From assembly GCA_944415565.1 (NCBI GenBank), contig CALYBQ010000012.1, positions 1-64,000 on the forward strand: a stretch of DNA of 64,000 nucleotides, given 5' to 3'. This stretch comes from an uncultured Rikenellaceae bacterium. Its GTDB lineage: Bacteria; Bacteroidota; Bacteroidia; Bacteroidales; Rikenellaceae. Positions 17,152 through 26,361 of this stretch are shown here, piece after piece. Numbering within the stretch: the stretch's first letter is position 1; each line of letters begins with the position of its first letter. The notes under the pieces are model-generated. The model was not told the DNA's origin. It saw nothing but the letters and a program-made list of their open reading frames with translations, and did not search any database. The position numbers were made by a program, and so were the translations under genes.

Positions 17152-18033
17152 ATGCACGACCGGCAAAACCAGACGTTATCCATGATGGCGGGACTCTTGG
17201 GCAGCATCCCCTCGAACGATCCCGATTTCTTCACCATACGCCGCTTGGACATGGCCGGACGCAAGGTCGAAATATCGTCGCCACCTATCAGTTCACCTAT
17301 ACACTGTTTCTTCTTCCTCTCCGACGGCGAAGCCATGATAAGCATCGGCAAGGACCTCTATTTCTTCCATCCCGGAGATTGTTGCGTCATCCCGGCCGGG
17401 CAGGTCTTTTCGATACGCTATTTCGACAACTGTAAGGGCTACATGGGCGGCTTCAACAGCGAGTTCGTCTGCAACGGCGGACAGAATCCCCTGCAAACAT
17501 ATTCCTCTCTGCGCCGATGGGGCTATCACAAGGTCTCTTTCACACCCAGTACCGCAGACAGCGTGCGAGGACTCATGGAGAGGTTGAACGCAGAAAACGC
17601 TGCGGGACACAACCTTCGGATAATCAAAGCCTACCTTTCCGTCCTGCTGACCGAGATAGAAGAGGCTTTCGACGACGATACGGCCACGAACGACAACACG
17701 GTGTGCAACCGTTTCCTCGAACTCGTATTCGGCAATTACGCCCAAAACCGTCCGTTGGGACACTATGCAGCCGAAATGAACGTTTCGGAAGCATACCTAC
17801 GCAAAAGCGTTAAACACAGCACGGGTAAGAACCCACTGGAATGGATCAACGAAGCCAAGATGCTGGAAGCGAAATCGCTGCTGTTCAACACACACCTCAC
17901 AGTCAACGAAATATCGCTCCGCGTAGGGATCGAGGACCCCGCATATTTCTCCCGGCTTTTCAAGAAAAGTACCGGCATGACGCCTGTCCAATACCGCACA
18001 TCACATAAAAAGTCCAATACAAAAGACGAATAG
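17152..18033 (+). CDS. AraC family transcriptional regulator
   Basis: A 293-aa regulator. Residues ~30-110 form a cupin-like sensing domain (ISIGKDLYFFHPGDCCVIPAG). Residues ~190-290 are two helix-turn-helix motifs (LGHYAAEMNVSEAYLRKSVK and VNEISLRVGIEDPAYFSRLFKKSTG), the AraC/XylS DNA-binding domain. It lies 54 bases before a TonB-dependent receptor gene that has its own promoter box, so it is a likely regulator of that receptor. The ligand is unknown. Confidence 0.9.
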   Translation: MHDRQNQTLSMMAGLLGSIPSNDPDFFTIRRLDMAGRKVEISSPPISSPIHCFFFLSDGEAMISIGKDLYFFHPGDCCVIPAGQVFSIRYFDNCKGYMGGFNSEFVCNGGQNPLQTYSSLRRWGYHKVSFTPSTADSVRGLMERLNAENAAGHNLRIIKAYLSVLLTEIEEAFDDDTATNDNTVCNRFLELVFGNYAQNRPLGHYAAEMNVSEAYLRKSVKHSTGKNPLEWINEAKMLEAKSLLFNTHLTVNEISLRVGIEDPAYFSRLFKKSTGMTPVQYRTSHKKSNTKDE

Positions 18034-18060
18034 TCCTATCCGACATACTTGGGTTAAGAG

Positions 18061-18068
18061 TAATTTTG
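18061..18068 (+). promoter_or_regulatory. -7 promoter element of the TonB-dependent receptor gene
   Basis: TAATTTTG, 19 bases before the ATG at 18088. It begins with an in-frame TAA, which excludes an upstream start. Confidence 0.6.
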
Positions 18069-18087
18069 CCGGAAATTTATCGTCATC

Positions 18088-20334
18088 ATGCTCCTGCTCT
18101 CCACCCTGTTCTCTTTGGCGGCCCCGACAGCTCCGGCAACCCAACCGGCCGACACGCTGAAAACATATGCCGTACAAGCGATTACTGTATCGAGGCCCAT
18201 CAAACACAACGGATATTTCGAAAACGAACCCGTATCAGTCTCGGTATTCACCAAAGAGTTCATGAAGACCAACCGCATCGCGGAGACCAAAGATTTGTCG
18301 CTGGTCGTCCCCAACTTCATACAACCGGATTACGGGGCCAAGATGACAAGCTCCATATATGTCCGCGGTATCGGCGCACGCATGGACCAACCATCGGTAG
18401 GTCTGTATATAGACGACATCCCCGTACTGAACAAGAACAACTACGACATAGATTATTACGACGTATCGGAGCTGTACCTGCTCCGCGGGCCGCAAGGGAC
18501 GCTTTACGGACGCAACACGATAGGCGGAGTCATAGACATGCACACCCTGTCGCCCCTGTCGTACAAGGGGACACGCATCAACGCAGGGTACGGCAACGGC
18601 AACACCTCCGAAGCCAACGTATCTACCTATCACAAACTGTCCGAAGACCTTGGCATCTCAATCGCCCTGCATCACAAATACAGCGACGGATTCTTCACCA
18701 ACCGCTACAACGACACCTCGGCCGACCGCATACTGAGCGAAGGCGGTCGGCTCAAAATAGAGTATAGGTTCGCACCGGGTTGGACTATGATAAATACCTT
18801 TTTCTCGGATTACGTCAAACAAAAAGGATTTGCCTACGCTCCTTTCGACGAGCAGACCGGGCAAACGGGCGCCATAGACCATAACGACCAGTGTTCTTAC
18901 GAGCGTTTCAACATTATTGACGGCTTGACGTTCCGCTATGATGACAACAGGTTCAGCATCTCCTCGACCACAAGCTATCAATACACGGACGACGACATGA
19001 TGCTCGACCAAGACTTCACCCCGGCATCCATGTTCACCCTGCGCCAGCAACAGAGAGAGCACGGGGTAACACAGGAGTTTGTGTTACGCACTAACGGCGA
19101 TTCGCCATGGCAATCGACATCCGGGTTGTTCGGATTCTACAAGGGGTTGAAAATGGAAGCGCCAGTCACGCTGAAACGCGACGGCATAGAGGAGCTCATA
19201 CTGGACAACGCCAACAAAGGCATACAGATGATGTTCCCCGGCGAAGAACTGCTGATAGAAGACAGCGAGATACCGATACACAGCCTATTCCGCACCCCAG
19301 TGCTCGGAGCGTCGATATACCACCAGTCGTCATACACCATAGGACGCTGGAAGTTTACAGCCGGCATCAGGGCCGATTACGAACATACTTCCATCGAATA
19401 CGACAACAGCGCCGCATTACGCTACCTGTTCACTCTCAACATGGATTACGCCGAGCTGCCCATCGCCATGAGCGGGAAAAAGAGTGAATCGTTCTTCGAG
19501 TTCATGCCGCAAGCCTCCGTATCGTTCGACATCAGGCCGGGCAATATTTACGTATCTCTCAGTAGGGGATACAAGTCAGGCGGGTACAACACGCAGATGT
19601 TCTCCGACATCATGCAAAACCGCCTGTCGTCCGACCTGATCTCGAAACTCGGATTTCCATCGCACGGCGGCACATTGCAAACCGACATCACGGAGATAAT
19701 AGCCTACAAGCCGGAATACAGTTGGAATTACGAAACGGGCGGGCATTTCGGATTCCTCGACGGCAAATTGCATATCGATGCGGCCGTGTTCTACATCGAC
19801 CTCCGCGATCAACAGTTGACCGTTTTTCCCGACGGTCAGACCACGGGACGCATGATGTCCAACGCGGGACGCTCGCGAAGCATTGGAGCGGAACTTACAC
19901 TGGCTTACAAAGACCGCAGATTCGCCATCACGGGCAACTACGGATATACGAACGCCAAATTCCGCGATTACATGATGGAAGGCAAGGACTATGCAGACAA
20001 TTACGTTCCGCACGTCCCGCTCCACACGCTATCGCTCATCGCAGGATACACGCTACCCATAGGAGGCAGTCTGGCGGACAACGTTACCTTCAACGCCGGA
20101 TGGCAGGGCGCAGGCAAAATCTATTGGAACGAAGCGAACACGGCCGAGCAGAAATTTTACGGTCTGCTCAGCGCGTCCGTGACCTTGAATAGCGGACGAT
20201 TTTCCTGTCAGGTATGGGGCAAGAACCTCACCGGAACGGAATACAACACATTTTATTTTACGTCGATGGGCAACTCTTTTGTACAGCGCGGAAAGCCGCG
20301 CCAATTCGGAGTCTCCATCGACATAACACTGTAA
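18088..20334 (+). CDS. TonB-dependent outer membrane receptor (non-SusC type)
   Basis: A 748-aa protein with a short N-terminal signal (MLLLSTLFSLAAPTAPA). A plug domain follows at about 45-160: SIYVRGIGARMDQPSVGLYI, then LYLLRGPQGTLYGRNTIGGV. The rest is the 22-stranded barrel, ending in FGVSIDITL with a terminal hydrophobic residue. It lacks the N-terminal carboxypeptidase-like domain of SusC, and no SusD gene is nearby, so a siderophore, heme or vitamin-type substrate is more likely than a glycan. It is preceded by an AraC gene and followed after 6 bases by a DUF4491 gene. Confidence 0.9.
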   Translation: MLLLSTLFSLAAPTAPATQPADTLKTYAVQAITVSRPIKHNGYFENEPVSVSVFTKEFMKTNRIAETKDLSLVVPNFIQPDYGAKMTSSIYVRGIGARMDQPSVGLYIDDIPVLNKNNYDIDYYDVSELYLLRGPQGTLYGRNTIGGVIDMHTLSPLSYKGTRINAGYGNGNTSEANVSTYHKLSEDLGISIALHHKYSDGFFTNRYNDTSADRILSEGGRLKIEYRFAPGWTMINTFFSDYVKQKGFAYAPFDEQTGQTGAIDHNDQCSYERFNIIDGLTFRYDDNRFSISSTTSYQYTDDDMMLDQDFTPASMFTLRQQQREHGVTQEFVLRTNGDSPWQSTSGLFGFYKGLKMEAPVTLKRDGIEELILDNANKGIQMMFPGEELLIEDSEIPIHSLFRTPVLGASIYHQSSYTIGRWKFTAGIRADYEHTSIEYDNSAALRYLFTLNMDYAELPIAMSGKKSESFFEFMPQASVSFDIRPGNIYVSLSRGYKSGGYNTQMFSDIMQNRLSSDLISKLGFPSHGGTLQTDITEIIAYKPEYSWNYETGGHFGFLDGKLHIDAAVFYIDLRDQQLTVFPDGQTTGRMMSNAGRSRSIGAELTLAYKDRRFAITGNYGYTNAKFRDYMMEGKDYADNYVPHVPLHTLSLIAGYTLPIGGSLADNVTFNAGWQGAGKIYWNEANTAEQKFYGLLSASVTLNSGRFSCQVWGKNLTGTEYNTFYFTSMGNSFVQRGKPRQFGVSIDITL

Positions 20335-20340
20335 TGCAGC

Positions 20341-20655
20341 ATGATAGAAGAATTTTTATCCGGACACGGGCTGTACGGCCTTGTCATAGGGGCCCTGACA
20401 TTTCTCATAATCGGGCTCTTCCACCCGCTGGTAATCAAAGCGGAATATTACTGGGGCACTAAATCGTGGTGGTGTTTCCTGATTGCAGGAGTAGCCTGCC
20501 TTGCCGTATCCGTATTCGTCGAAAGCACGTTGCTCGCCACCATACTCGGAGTGTTCGGTTTCTCTGCGCTGTGGAGCATACTGGAACTGTTCGAACAGAA
20601 GAAACGTGTCGAAAAAGGCTGGTTCCCCGCCAACCCAAGGAAAAAGCACAAATAG
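20341..20655 (+). CDS. DUF4491 family membrane protein
   Basis: A 104-aa protein with three membrane helices (about 12-33, 41-62 and 65-85). The conserved core is IGLFHPLVIKAEYYWGTKSWW and the ending LFEQKKRVEKGWFPANP, typical of DUF4491. Function is unknown. It starts 6 bases after the TonB receptor stop, so the two are co-transcribed, and it converges on the lipoprotein gene at 20673. Confidence 0.88.
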   Translation: MIEEFLSGHGLYGLVIGALTFLIIGLFHPLVIKAEYYWGTKSWWCFLIAGVACLAVSVFVESTLLATILGVFGFSALWSILELFEQKKRVEKGWFPANPRKKHK

Positions 20656-20672
20656 AAGGAAGTACGGTATGC

Positions 20673-21200
20673 TTAATCAAGCGTACACAGCTTATACATC
20701 ATCTTCGTATACAACTCCAACGACTTCTCATTCTGGATCGGCGACCCGACCCAAATAATGTTATACTCTCGATCCATTATGAATGTTTTAGCCAGCGCGT
20801 TAGACAATACGGGATTCTCACGCAGTATTGCATCATCAGCATCGAACAGCGTTGGGAAAGGAAAATCAAACGAGGCTATCAATTCTGCGACACCACTTCG
20901 CTCCGATGTGTCCTGCACTAACAGGCATTGTCCGGTCCGGACATCACGAAACAACTGTTGATGATATTTCAACTTGTTGATTACATTCAATGAACATGGC
21001 ACACACTCTGCCGTTGCGAGATACATAACCATCAGATAGTCGTTATTTTGGAAAACACTGTCAAAACGTGCCCTCATTTCGCCCCGCACGACCAACTGAG
21101 AACCGAGGAAAGACTGCACCTCAGGATCAATCTTACCAGTATTTTTACACCCGACTATCAATAACGACAATAACAACGAACAAACAAACGTCAGTTTCAT
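20673..21200 (-). CDS. Thioredoxin-like lipoprotein
   Basis: A 175-aa protein with a lipoprotein signal (LLLSLLIVGC, acylated Cys near residue 18). The mature part has a TLATAECVPCSLN-like segment: C-V-P-C fits the CxxC of a thioredoxin fold, followed by FPTLFDADDAILRENP and a cis-Pro-like KTFIMD stretch. It is probably anchored in the periplasm-facing membrane leaflet and may exchange or reduce disulfides. It is the last gene of the leftward NVEALA-like/propeller/thioredoxin cassette, and its likely partner is the Cys-containing small protein of that set. Confidence 0.7.
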   Translation of the reverse strand: MKLTFVCSLLLSLLIVGCKNTGKIDPEVQSFLGSQLVVRGEMRARFDSVFQNNDYLMVMYLATAECVPCSLNVINKLKYHQQLFRDVRTGQCLLVQDTSERSGVAELIASFDFPFPTLFDADDAILRENPVLSNALAKTFIMDREYNIIWVGSPIQNEKSLELYTKMMYKLCTLD

Positions 21201-21243
21201 CTTCTCTCTTAAACACGCACAAATCTTAACACGTAAATCCGGT

Positions 21244-22350
21244 CTAACGTTTCATCACATCATTCAAGTCGATGCGGAAGAAAGCTTCTTCCGGCTCGAA
21301 ATAGGTGTACAACCTATTCGTCTCCCTATCGAGCCATATCTCCTGTGCCGGATGCTCAAATTCGAGTTTCTTTACCAAATTACCGCCCCAATCGAAAACA
21401 TGCACCATATGACTTGGGACATTAGGTCCCAATGTATTATAAGGTTTACCAAAATAAAGAGCATAAACATACTTGTCGTCACATTGAGCTCCGTGATAGT
21501 AATATTTATAATCTTCAGGCACATGATTAAACATAGAAAAATCAGGTGTTCCTTCTATCCTATATCCAGTTGTTTTTCCCCTATCCAAATCAATAATATT
21601 TAATTGATTTAAATAACGCATACACTGTACTATTTTTGTACCGTCCGGTTTTAAACAATCTGCAGAAGAAAAGAATCGATATGAATAAAGAACTTGATTA
21701 TCGCCCCCCATTGATTCTTTGAAAGAAGAATATGTTGTTATTAGTTTATTACTAAATATAGTTCTTTTTTCATAAACAGGTAAAGTCAGTGCGCCATGAG
21801 ACAAAGTAATATACTCCTGAGGCACAAAACCTAACATCGTATTACTATCTAATCTGGTAACATTCGTATAAGCTGTCAAATGCTCATTGCTCCATTCATA
21901 TCTAATAATTGTATCAAATACAGATGTATTCTCTTTTATCGATTTCGTAATATTCCAAAACAATAACTTATCATTATTAGGTGCAGTAAACATAGATTTC
22001 AAATCCCCATTCTCTTTATACAATTGATATATGGAAGCAATACCCGTTGTTTCTTCAGGACCTCTGCCTTTAAGACAATAGTAACCGAGATGCGCGCCAT
22101 CGTTCATATTAAATATACTGAAATAAGCCCCCGGATAATCCCAATACCAAAAAATAGCGAGAGAATCATAAACGGCGATTTGCCCGGCAGTTATACCATT
22201 TAACTCTATTCGTTGAGAAGAGACCTTTTCTACCTCCGCAATATCGTTGATAGGCACAATAGGCCCATTAAAATATTTACTGTCCGCATTATTACCGCAA
22301 GACCATAACAACGGCAATACAAATATTATTATAAAGGAAAGCTGTTTCAT
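21244..22350 (-). CDS. BF3164-like lipoprotein (six-bladed beta-propeller)
   Basis: A 368-aa protein with a lipoprotein signal (FIIIFVLPLLWSC, acylated Cys ~18). Sequence style matches BF3164/TolB-like six-bladed propeller proteins of Bacteroidota: GYYCLKGRGPEE, regular strand-turn units and an ending LYTYFEPEEAFFRIDL. The gene is visibly AT-rich; the 60 bases from 21661 are 35% GC. This suggests foreign or fast-evolving origin. It lies between the NVEALA-like gene and the thioredoxin-like lipoprotein gene, with a hairpin on the promoter-proximal side. Ligand unknown. Confidence 0.75.
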   Translation of the reverse strand: MKQLSFIIIFVLPLLWSCGNNADSKYFNGPIVPINDIAEVEKVSSQRIELNGITAGQIAVYDSLAIFWYWDYPGAYFSIFNMNDGAHLGYYCLKGRGPEETTGIASIYQLYKENGDLKSMFTAPNNDKLLFWNITKSIKENTSVFDTIIRYEWSNEHLTAYTNVTRLDSNTMLGFVPQEYITLSHGALTLPVYEKRTIFSNKLITTYSSFKESMGGDNQVLYSYRFFSSADCLKPDGTKIVQCMRYLNQLNIIDLDRGKTTGYRIEGTPDFSMFNHVPEDYKYYYHGAQCDDKYVYALYFGKPYNTLGPNVPSHMVHVFDWGGNLVKKLEFEHPAQEIWLDRETNRLYTYFEPEEAFFRIDLNDVMKR

Positions 22351-22364
22351 ACAATCAATACATT

Positions 22365-22398
22365 AAAAACGGGGTTAACCCTTGAACAGAATTAACCC
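22365..22398 (-). terminator. Attenuator-like hairpin between the NVEALA-like and propeller genes
   Basis: On the minus strand, GGGTTAA (22398-22392) pairs with TTAACCC (22378-22372) across a 13-base loop, and TTTTT (22369-22365) follows. It could stop most transcripts after the small gene. Strength is moderate. Confidence 0.5.
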
Positions 22399-22407
22399 AC
22401 TGAGATT

Positions 22408-22706
22408 TTACTTATCAATACATTTATCAGCAGAGCCTTTATAGCCCATTGTCGTACTACTTGGGCAATCGTATGTTTCTGTTGGACTGGCATCTGAATC
22501 ACATTGCAAATAAGTAGTCACATCTCCTGTCGAGCCTGCAGTATAACACTGTTTAGTTTTAGTCGCTTCGCCTCGCGCCATAGCCGCCACATTCTCGAGC
22601 GCAAGGTCGTAGATAACGTTTGTCGATTTCACAGAAGTGGCAATAAACGCAGCTGCCACAACCACCATTACGGACGTAACAATCAAAGGATCTTAGTCTT
22701 ATCCAT
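22408..22706 (-). pseudogene. NVEALA-like secreted small protein, N-terminus frameshifted
   Basis: The main frame (22408-22686) encodes 92 aa: a hydrophobic leader (VTSVMVVVAAAFIATS), the segment DLALENVAAMARGEA that matches the NVEALA-type cleavage region, and a C-terminal part with four Cys (KQCYT, LQCDS, YDCPS, DKCID). It can start only at a TTG (22686). Upstream, ATG at 22706 reads MDKTKIL and then hits TGA. Adding one T to the CTTTG run near 22684-22688 joins the two frames into a normal NVEALA-like N-terminus. So the gene is either broken, uses the TTG, or the base is a sequencing error. Confidence 0.6.
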
Positions 22707-22894
22707 GACGATTAAAATTCTGCTTAAACAAATAAACAAAAAATAATCTTCATTTACAAACACGTTACACATAAAAACCTAAGCGCTCCCTGCGTCCACA
22801 TTCCACGCAACCCGCCCTCGCCAACCACTAACGGGCACAGCCGGAACGTCATTTCAACACCCACATAGACATAACGTCAAACATCATCTACGAA
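22707..22894. other. Spacer upstream of the NVEALA-like gene
   Basis: AT-rich near 22707-22790, then normal composition. No exact TAnnTTTG box is found on the minus strand upstream of 22706. No gene is seen. Confidence 0.35.
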
Positions 22895-22920
22895 AAAGGC
22901 ACCGCAAATGCGATGCCTTT
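22895..22920 (-). terminator. Terminator of the TPR gene
   Basis: On the minus strand the stem AAAGGCATCGC/GCGGTGCCTTT, with one mismatch and a small loop, is followed by TT. It lies 25 bases after the TPR gene stop. Confidence 0.7.
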
Positions 22921-22944
22921 AGTCATTATCGGTTGAACCTCGGA

Positions 22945-23940
22945 CTATTTATTGGCTTTGCTCAACTCGTTGATTTCCGTAATAAGGTCTTTAGCCTTAG
23001 TCACGTTATTACCTGTCGTCACCATTTTGAGGTATTCGAGAGCTTTATCGTTCTTCTGCTGGTTGAAACAAGCGACTCCCATCATGTAGCAAATGTCGCA
23101 CTTGTTCTTCTGGTCGGTCTGCACCGCAAGCGCTGCCGGACCTTTGCTGATAACGTCGTTCTCCCTGTTGAGGCTTGCATAAGCCTGTATGAGCATCATC
23201 TGTGCCAATGCATTGTCGGGATTAGCCTTGATAATATCGGTCAACAAAGCAACAGCCTTGGTATAGTTCTTGGCAGCGAGAGCCTTGTTGGCTTCCACGT
23301 TGTCATAGTTCTCCATCTTTTCCTTGGCCTGTTCCGCCGACCTCTTATACCTCGGATTGGTCTTAGCTTTCTCTATGATCTGATTGAATATAGCGTAACC
23401 CTGCTCCTTATTACCGCTCTCTACGTAGCTGATAGCGAGATACATCTCCAACGTAGTACTGTTGGGAATCGACTTGAGCCCTTTGGCATAGATTTCCGAC
23501 GCCTGTGCGTAGTTCTTTTCCTTAACGAACTTGCCTGCCTGTGCAATGTATATTTTGGCGAGCAGGTCCTCTGCTTTCAGCACATGTGCCTGACCGGTCT
23601 TATACTCCTGTGCCTTGTTATAAGCTTTCAACGCACTTGCCTCTGCTTCGGCAAGTTTATTCTGCTGCGCCTGAGACACTGCAATGTTATAATAGAGGTC
23701 AGGCAAGCATTTTTTAGCGTTGGCGACTTCGTTGACAACGTCCGCACCGAGCGGCGTTCCGGTCTTTACGACCTCTTCCATCATTGCAGCCACAGACTCA
23801 TAGAGGCTCTTATCTTGTTTTTCTAGAAGTTTTGCGGCTTCGAGATACTTCTTCGTGACATCCTGTGCCGTTTGTGCCGCTGCGACAGAAACGCAGAACA
23901 GTGCCGCCAATGTCGTGGTAAGGATCTTGATTCGTTTCAT
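22945..23940 (-). CDS. Tetratricopeptide repeat protein with signal peptide
   Basis: A 331-aa protein. A cleavable signal (LTTTLAALFCVSVAAAQ, ~22 aa) directs it to the periplasm. The mature part is made of TPR-like helical hairpins, for example EIYAKGLKSIPNSTTLEMYL, and LLTDIIKANPDNALAQMML. It is probably a periplasmic scaffold or protein-protein adaptor; no catalytic motif is visible. A -7 box lies ~49 bases upstream of the ATG. It is not in the same composition class as the AT-rich cassette next to it. Confidence 0.8.
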   Translation of the reverse strand: MKRIKILTTTLAALFCVSVAAAQTAQDVTKKYLEAAKLLEKQDKSLYESVAAMMEEVVKTGTPLGADVVNEVANAKKCLPDLYYNIAVSQAQQNKLAEAEASALKAYNKAQEYKTGQAHVLKAEDLLAKIYIAQAGKFVKEKNYAQASEIYAKGLKSIPNSTTLEMYLAISYVESGNKEQGYAIFNQIIEKAKTNPRYKRSAEQAKEKMENYDNVEANKALAAKNYTKAVALLTDIIKANPDNALAQMMLIQAYASLNRENDVISKGPAALAVQTDQKNKCDICYMMGVACFNQQKNDKALEYLKMVTTGNNVTKAKDLITEINELSKANK

Positions 23941-23988
23941 CGGGTTTTATGGTTTTAAGTTAGTTTTTGTTTGGTTTCCTTAATGGGG

Positions 23989-23996
23989 CAAATATA
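23989..23996 (-). promoter_or_regulatory. -7 promoter element of the TPR gene
   Basis: TATATTTG on the minus strand, about 48 bases before the ATG at 23940. Confidence 0.6.
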
Positions 23997-24021
23997 TCGT
24001 TTTTTACATGAATTTACCAGA

Positions 24022-24471
24022 CTATGCCCGCAGTTTTTTAAAAAACGCCTCCACCATCTCCGAACACTCCCCGGCGAGTACTCCGGCCTTGACTTTCGTC
24101 CTCGGATGAAGTATGCCGCCGCCCACCGTAGTATAACCACGTTTGGGGTCTGAAGCCCCGTAGACTATACGCCCTATCTGGCTCCATGCACTGGCCCCGG
24201 CGCACATCGGGCAAGGTTCCACAGTCACATAAAGAATACATTCGTTGAGATACTTTCCGCCAGTTGTCTCGGCAGCAGCGGTGAGGGCCTGCATTTCGGC
24301 GTGTGCGGTAGCGTCGCCGAGCGTCTCCACAAGGTTGTGTCCCCGACCCACTATCCGGTCCCCAAGCACCACCACGGCGCCAATCGGGACCTCTTGCATA
24401 TATAACGCTTCGCGCGCCTGTTCTATTGCGGCCCGCATAAATTTTTCATCGCGTTCTTGTTCCGTATCCAT
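24022..24471 (-). CDS. tadA: tRNA-specific adenosine deaminase TadA
   Basis: A 149-aa zinc-dependent deaminase. The active site is seen as HAE (in TAHAEMQAL), with catalytic Glu, and PCPMC (in TVEPCPMCAGA), the two zinc-binding Cys. It converts adenosine 34 to inosine in tRNA-Arg(ACG), expanding wobble pairing. Length and the N-terminus FMRAAIEQAREAL fit TadA better than guanine deaminase, although the two are related. It is divergent from aspS, with overlapping promoters. Confidence 0.9.
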   Translation of the reverse strand: MDTEQERDEKFMRAAIEQAREALYMQEVPIGAVVVLGDRIVGRGHNLVETLGDATAHAEMQALTAAAETTGGKYLNECILYVTVEPCPMCAGASAWSQIGRIVYGASDPKRGYTTVGGGILHPRTKVKAGVLAGECSEMVEAFFKKLRA

Positions 24472-24481
24472 AATAAATACC

Positions 24482-24489
24482 TATCTTTG
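24482..24489 (+). promoter_or_regulatory. -7 promoter element of aspS
   Basis: TATCTTTG, with a 107-base gap to the aspS ATG at 24597. It lies 21 bases from the oppositely oriented tadA box. Confidence 0.55.
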
Positions 24490-24509
24490 ATGCTCATTTC
24501 AAACAGATA

Positions 24510-24517
24510 CAAATATA
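24510..24517 (-). promoter_or_regulatory. -7 promoter element of tadA
   Basis: TATATTTG on the minus strand, about 38 bases before the tadA ATG at 24471. The divergent aspS box is so close that the two promoters may compete. Confidence 0.55.
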
Positions 24518-24596
24518 GGAAAAGTCGGGTGCATTTACGAAACAGGCTTTCGAAAATCTCCTGACACATCCCGATTCTTTAAACAAACATAAAACT

Positions 24597-26357
24597 ATGT
24601 ACAGGACACATACTTGCGGCCAGTTAAGGCTTTCGGATGCCGGACAGACAGTTACGCTCGCCGGTTGGGTGCAGAAGATACGCAACCTCGGAGCCATGAC
24701 CTTCATCGACCTGCGCGACAGGTACGGCATAACCCAGATAGTGGTGGAGGAACATTCGACGGACGATATAAAGGCCATAGCCCGGGAACTGGGGCGCGAG
24801 TATGTGATACAGGTCACAGGCAATGTAGTGGAGCGCTCGTCGAAGAACCCCAAGATGCCTACGGGCGACATAGAGGTAGCAGCTTCTGCGCTGAAGGTGC
24901 TTAATGCTGCCGAAACTCCCCCGTTCACCATCGAGGACAACAGCGACGGTGGAGACGAGCTGCGTATGAAATACCGTTATCTCGATCTGCGCCGCGGACC
25001 GCTCCAACGAGCCATGATGCTGCGCCACGAGATGGCCCAGCGCATCCGCGAATACCTCGACAAACAGGGCTTCCTCGAAATCGAGACGCCATACATGATA
25101 GGCTCCACACCGGAGGGCGCGCGCGATTTCGTAGTACCTTCGCGCATGAATCCCGGCGAATTTTACGCGTTACCGCAATCGCCGCAGACTTTCAAGCAGC
25201 TATTGATGGTGGCCGGGTATGACAGATATTTCCAGATCGTGCGCTGCTTCCGCGACGAGGACCTGCGTGCCGACCGCCAGCCCGAATTCACACAGATAGA
25301 CTGCGAAATGTCATTCGTGGAACGCGACGACATTCTGACAACGTTCGAAGGGCTCGCCAAACACCTTTTCAAAACCACCATAGGCGTTGAAATAGAGGAC
25401 CAGTTGCGTCGCATGCCGTGGGCAGAAGCCATGGCCAAATACGGCTCGGACAAACCGGACCTGCGTTTCGGCATGGAGATCTGCGAACTTACGGCAGAAG
25501 CACAAGGAAAGGGCTTCGTCGTATTCGACAGCGCAGAATATGTCGGCGCCATCGCCGCAACCGGATGCGCTTCATATACACGCAAACAGATAGACGAGCT
25601 TACGGAGTGGGTTAAACGTCCGCAGATCGGAGCCAAAGGTTTGGTTTGGGTCCGTTTCGAAGAGGACGGCAACGTAAAATCCAGCATAGACAAATTCTTC
25701 AACCCGGAAGAGCTGAAAGCGTGGGGCGAGAAATGCGGGGCTAAACCCGGCGACATGATGTTCATTATGGCCGGCGGACGCAAACAAAGCCTCAACGCCT
25801 TGGGAGAGCTCCGTCTCGAAATGGGCGAAAGACTCGGCTTGCGCGACCGCAGCAAGTTCGCTCCGCTGTGGGTAGTAGACTTTCCACTTCTGGAGTGGGA
25901 CGACGAAAGCGGACGCTTCTTCGCCATGCACCACCCGTTCACCTCTCCGATGAAAGAGGACGAAGCACTGCTCGAAACCGATCCCGGCAAGGTACGCGCA
26001 AACGCATACGACTTCGTTGTAAACGGCGTCGAGGTCGGCGGCGGCTCTATCCGTATCTTCGATTCGAAATTGCAGGCCAAGATGTTCGACCTGCTGGGAT
26101 TTACGCCGGAAGAGGCTCAGAAACAGTTCGGATTCCTCATGAACGCGTTCAAATTCGGCGCTCCTCCTCACGGCGGTATCGCTTTCGGATTCGACCGCTG
26201 GTGCTCGCTGTTCGGCGGAGCAGATTCGATACGCGACTACATCGCCTTCCCGAAAAACAATTCGGGCCGCGACATGATGATAGACGCCCCGTCCGTAATC
26301 TCCGAAGCTCAGTTGAAAGAACTCAACCTCAAGATAGAAATCGAAAAAGATAAATAG
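24597..26357 (+). CDS. aspS: Aspartyl-tRNA synthetase
   Basis: A 586-aa class II synthetase. The N-terminal OB domain ([26 protein letters not shown]) binds the anticodon; the catalytic core has LDLRR (motif 1 area), [27 protein letters not shown] (motif 2) and GIAFGFDRW (motif 3). A bacterial GAD insertion domain lies at about 290-410. It attaches aspartate to tRNA-Asp. A small membrane protein gene follows after 4 bases. Confidence 0.97.
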   Translation: MYRTHTCGQLRLSDAGQTVTLAGWVQKIRNLGAMTFIDLRDRYGITQIVVEEHSTDDIKAIARELGREYVIQVTGNVVERSSKNPKMPTGDIEVAASALKVLNAAETPPFTIEDNSDGGDELRMKYRYLDLRRGPLQRAMMLRHEMAQRIREYLDKQGFLEIETPYMIGSTPEGARDFVVPSRMNPGEFYALPQSPQTFKQLLMVAGYDRYFQIVRCFRDEDLRADRQPEFTQIDCEMSFVERDDILTTFEGLAKHLFKTTIGVEIEDQLRRMPWAEAMAKYGSDKPDLRFGMEICELTAEAQGKGFVVFDSAEYVGAIAATGCASYTRKQIDELTEWVKRPQIGAKGLVWVRFEEDGNVKSSIDKFFNPEELKAWGEKCGAKPGDMMFIMAGGRKQSLNALGELRLEMGERLGLRDRSKFAPLWVVDFPLLEWDDESGRFFAMHHPFTSPMKEDEALLETDPGKVRANAYDFVVNGVEVGGGSIRIFDSKLQAKMFDLLGFTPEEAQKQFGFLMNAFKFGAPPHGGIAFGFDRWCSLFGGADSIRDYIAFPKNNSGRDMMIDAPSVISEAQLKELNLKIEIEKDK

Positions 26358-26361
26358 CAAT

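Noticed and set aside
22683-22691. CTT TGA in the NVEALA-like leader as an RF2-type programmed frameshift site
   Set aside because: RF2 frameshifting is +1, but the leader continues in the -1 frame, so a lost T explains it better.
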